45,530 bases of DNA from contig PLTZ01000021.1 of NCBI GenBank assembly GCA_003164715.1, positions 29,051-74,580 on the forward strand, given 5' to 3'. The notes under the pieces were generated by a model. That model was given only the letters and a program-made list of their open reading frames with translations. It did no database searches and was not told the DNA's origin. The DNA comes from Opitutaceae bacterium (GTDB lineage Bacteria; Verrucomicrobiota; Verrucomicrobiia; Opitutales; Opitutaceae). Position 1 is the first letter of the stretch; each line of letters starts with the position of its first letter. Positions 44,087 through 45,530 of this stretch are shown here, piece by piece. The position numbers were made by a program, and so were the translations under genes.

Positions 44087-44170
44087 ATGGAAACTGCAAT
44101 CTTCGGCACCATCGCCGTCCTCCTCCTCGTCTACCTCGTCGTCGCCGTCCTGCGGCCCGAGTGGTTCTAA
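44087..44170 (+). CDS. kdpF: K+-transporting ATPase small subunit KdpF
   Basis: 27-aa single-TM peptide, METAIFGTIAVLLLVYLVV followed by AVLRPEWF. The YLxxAVLRPExF ending is the KdpF signature. It stabilises the KdpABC complex in the inner membrane. It begins 36 bases after the 28-aa peptide and lies 14 bases before kdpA. Confidence 0.92.
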   Translation: METAIFGTIAVLLLVYLVVAVLRPEWF

Positions 44171-44184
44171 AGTAGCCCACCGAA

Positions 44185-45530
44185 ATGAACACTCCCCTGC
44201 CTTGGTTCCAGCTCGCCCTCTACGTGGGCGCGCTGCTCCTCATCACGAAGCCCCTCGGGCTCTACCTGGTCCGGGTGCTGGACGCCCAGGGCGCGACCTT
44301 CCTCGACCGGATCGTAAGGCCCATTGAGCGGGCCACGTACCGGATCTGCGGCATCGACCCGGCCAAGGAGCAGGGATGGATCGGCTACGCGATCTCGCTC
44401 CTAGCCTTCAGCCTCGTGGGGATGCTGGCGACCTACTTCATCCTGCGCTTCCAGGACCACCTGCCGCTCAACCCCCAGGCGCTTCCCGGCCTCGTGCCGC
44501 ACCTTGCGTTCAACACCGCGGCCAGCTTCACGACGAACACCAACTGGCAGAGCTACACGGGCGAGTCGACGATGTCGTACTTCTCGCAGATGGTGGCGCT
44601 CGCGATCCACAACTTCACCTCCGCCGCGTCCGGGATCGCCGTCGCGGCCGCCCTTGTCCGGGGGATCGCCCGCCAGTCGGTGAGGACGATCGGCAACTTC
44701 TGGGTCGATGTGGTGCGGGTCACCTACTACCTGCTGGTCCCGATCTGCCTGGTCTTCGCCCTCCTCCTCGCCTCCCAGGGCATGATCCAGAACTTCAAGC
44801 CGTACACGGTCGCGAAGACGTACGAGCCGTACACGATCCAGGTGCCGAAGACCGACGCGGCGGGAAAGCCGGTCATGGCCGCCGACGGCAAGACCCCCGT
44901 CATGGTCGACCAGTCGGTCGACACCCAGACGATCGTCCAGGGCCCGATGGCCTCGCAGATGGCGATCAAGATGCTGGGGACCAACGGCGGCGGCTACACG
45001 AACGCGAACGCCGCCCATCCCTTCGAGAACCCGACCCCGCTCTCCAATTTCCTGCAGATCCTCTCCATCTTCGCGATCCCGAGCGCCCTCACCTATTACC
45101 TCGGCCGGATGGTCAAGAACCAGAGGCACGGCTGGGCGGTGTGGGGCGCCATGTTCGCCATGTTCATCGCGGGCGTCCTCGTGTGCTGGAGGGCCGAGGC
45201 GAACGGCAACCCGATCCACCAGAAGCTGGGGGTCGCCGCGGCCGACGGGAACATGGAGGGCAAGGAGGTGCGCTTCGGCATCTTCAACTCCGCCCTCTTC
45301 GCCACCATCACGACGGACGCCTCGTGCGGGGCCGTGAACGCGATGCATGACTCCTTCACGCCGCTCGGCGGCCTGGTGCCCCTCTTCAACATTGAGACCG
45401 GGGAAGTGATCTTCGGCGGCGTGGGCGCGGGCCTCTACGGCATGCTGATCTTCGTCGTCCTGGCGGTCTTCATCGCGGGGCTCATGGTCGGCCGGACGCC
45501 CGAGTACCTCGGCAAGAAGATCGAGGCCTA
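44185..45530 (+). CDS. kdpA: K+-transporting ATPase subunit A (3' end outside window)
   Basis: Potassium-binding channel-like subunit of the high-affinity Kdp P-type ATPase. From ATG 44185 the frame is open to the window edge (448 codons seen; family length about 560-600). Three of the four selectivity-filter regions are visible: FTTNTNWQSYTGE, LGTNGGGYTNANAAHP and TTDASCGAVNAMHDSF. A periplasmic loop with KTDAAGKPVMAADGKTPVM separates the second repeat. kdpB, kdpC and the kdpDE regulators are expected downstream but are not in the window. Confidence 0.95.
   Translation, partial: MNTPLPWFQLALYVGALLLITKPLGLYLVRVLDAQGATFLDRIVRPIERATYRICGIDPAKEQGWIGYAISLLAFSLVGMLATYFILRFQDHLPLNPQALPGLVPHLAFNTAASFTTNTNWQSYTGESTMSYFSQMVALAIHNFTSAASGIAVAAALVRGIARQSVRTIGNFWVDVVRVTYYLLVPICLVFALLLASQGMIQNFKPYTVAKTYEPYTIQVPKTDAAGKPVMAADGKTPVMVDQSVDTQTIVQGPMASQMAIKMLGTNGGGYTNANAAHPFENPTPLSNFLQILSIFAIPSALTYYLGRMVKNQRHGWAVWGAMFAMFIAGVLVCWRAEANGNPIHQKLGVAAADGNMEGKEVRFGIFNSALFATITTDASCGAVNAMHDSFTPLGGLVPLFNIETGEVIFGGVGAGLYGMLIFVVLAVFIAGLMVGRTPEYLGKKIEA

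Overview
The window is about 45.5 kb of high-GC DNA from a Gram-negative (diderm) bacterium: there is a TonB-dependent outer-membrane receptor, many exported proteins and a respiratory chain. Base composition, gene content (complex I with two NuoM copies, a discoidin/GH2 glycosidase, a large PAS hybrid kinase, small REC-only regulators) and the kdp layout suggest Verrucomicrobiota, perhaps Opitutales. That placement is an inference from gene content; no rRNA is present to test it.

Layout. (1) 1-8968, plus strand: the 3' part of a nuo operon, nuoI(partial)-H-J-K-L-M-M2-N. Nearly every junction is a 4-base ATGA/GTGA overlap. There are two tandem NuoM subunits, and the lateral-helix region of NuoL is long, which fits a '2M' complex I with an extra antiporter-like module. 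NuoM2 lacks the usual TM7 lysine. (2) 9057-13791, minus strand: a 2-oxoacid:ferredoxin oxidoreductase (korA, korB), a small periplasmic cytochrome c and a seven-heme NapC/NirT-type inner-membrane cytochrome resembling Geobacter ImcH. Together these genes look like an oxidation-to-quinone-to-periplasm electron route. (3) 13994-18130, minus: an efflux operon tetR-hlyD-DHA2 MFS-SDR with a clear palindromic operator in front of tetR. (4) 18302-29858: accessory metabolism, namely a flavin reductase, a REC-only protein with an eroded acidic pocket, a tiny ORF ending in WGHQPC, a Cys-rich membrane protein, a 1211-aa discoidin/GH2 glycosidase, an exported small protein, a coupled BNR-repeat/MoaD-like pair, a serine beta-lactamase-fold hydrolase and an S9 prolyl oligopeptidase.

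(5) 29982-34800: an apparent small integrated element. An intact tRNA-Arg(CCG) lies at 34773-34847 on the minus strand. Its 3'-terminal 19 bases recur exactly, in the same orientation, 4.8 kb away at 29982-30000. The DNA between is visibly lower in GC and carries a hybrid histidine kinase and two REC-only regulators, with no recognisable integrase. One of the regulators is a close relative of the eroded regulator at 19017-19388, and the two share their leader sequence.

(6) 34894-45530: gltX, an M14 peptidase, an RluA-type pseudouridine synthase coupled to an SDR, a short ribosome hibernation factor, a Tat-exported gluconate-dehydrogenase-subunit-3-like protein with its GMC oxidoreductase, a divergent TonB receptor, and the start of a kdp potassium-pump operon (28-aa membrane peptide, kdpF, partial kdpA).

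How the parts work together: complex I, Kor and the multiheme cytochrome are the energy core; the efflux, kdp and signalling genes handle stress; the glycosidase, peptidases, GMC pair and TonB receptor handle polymer and solute use.
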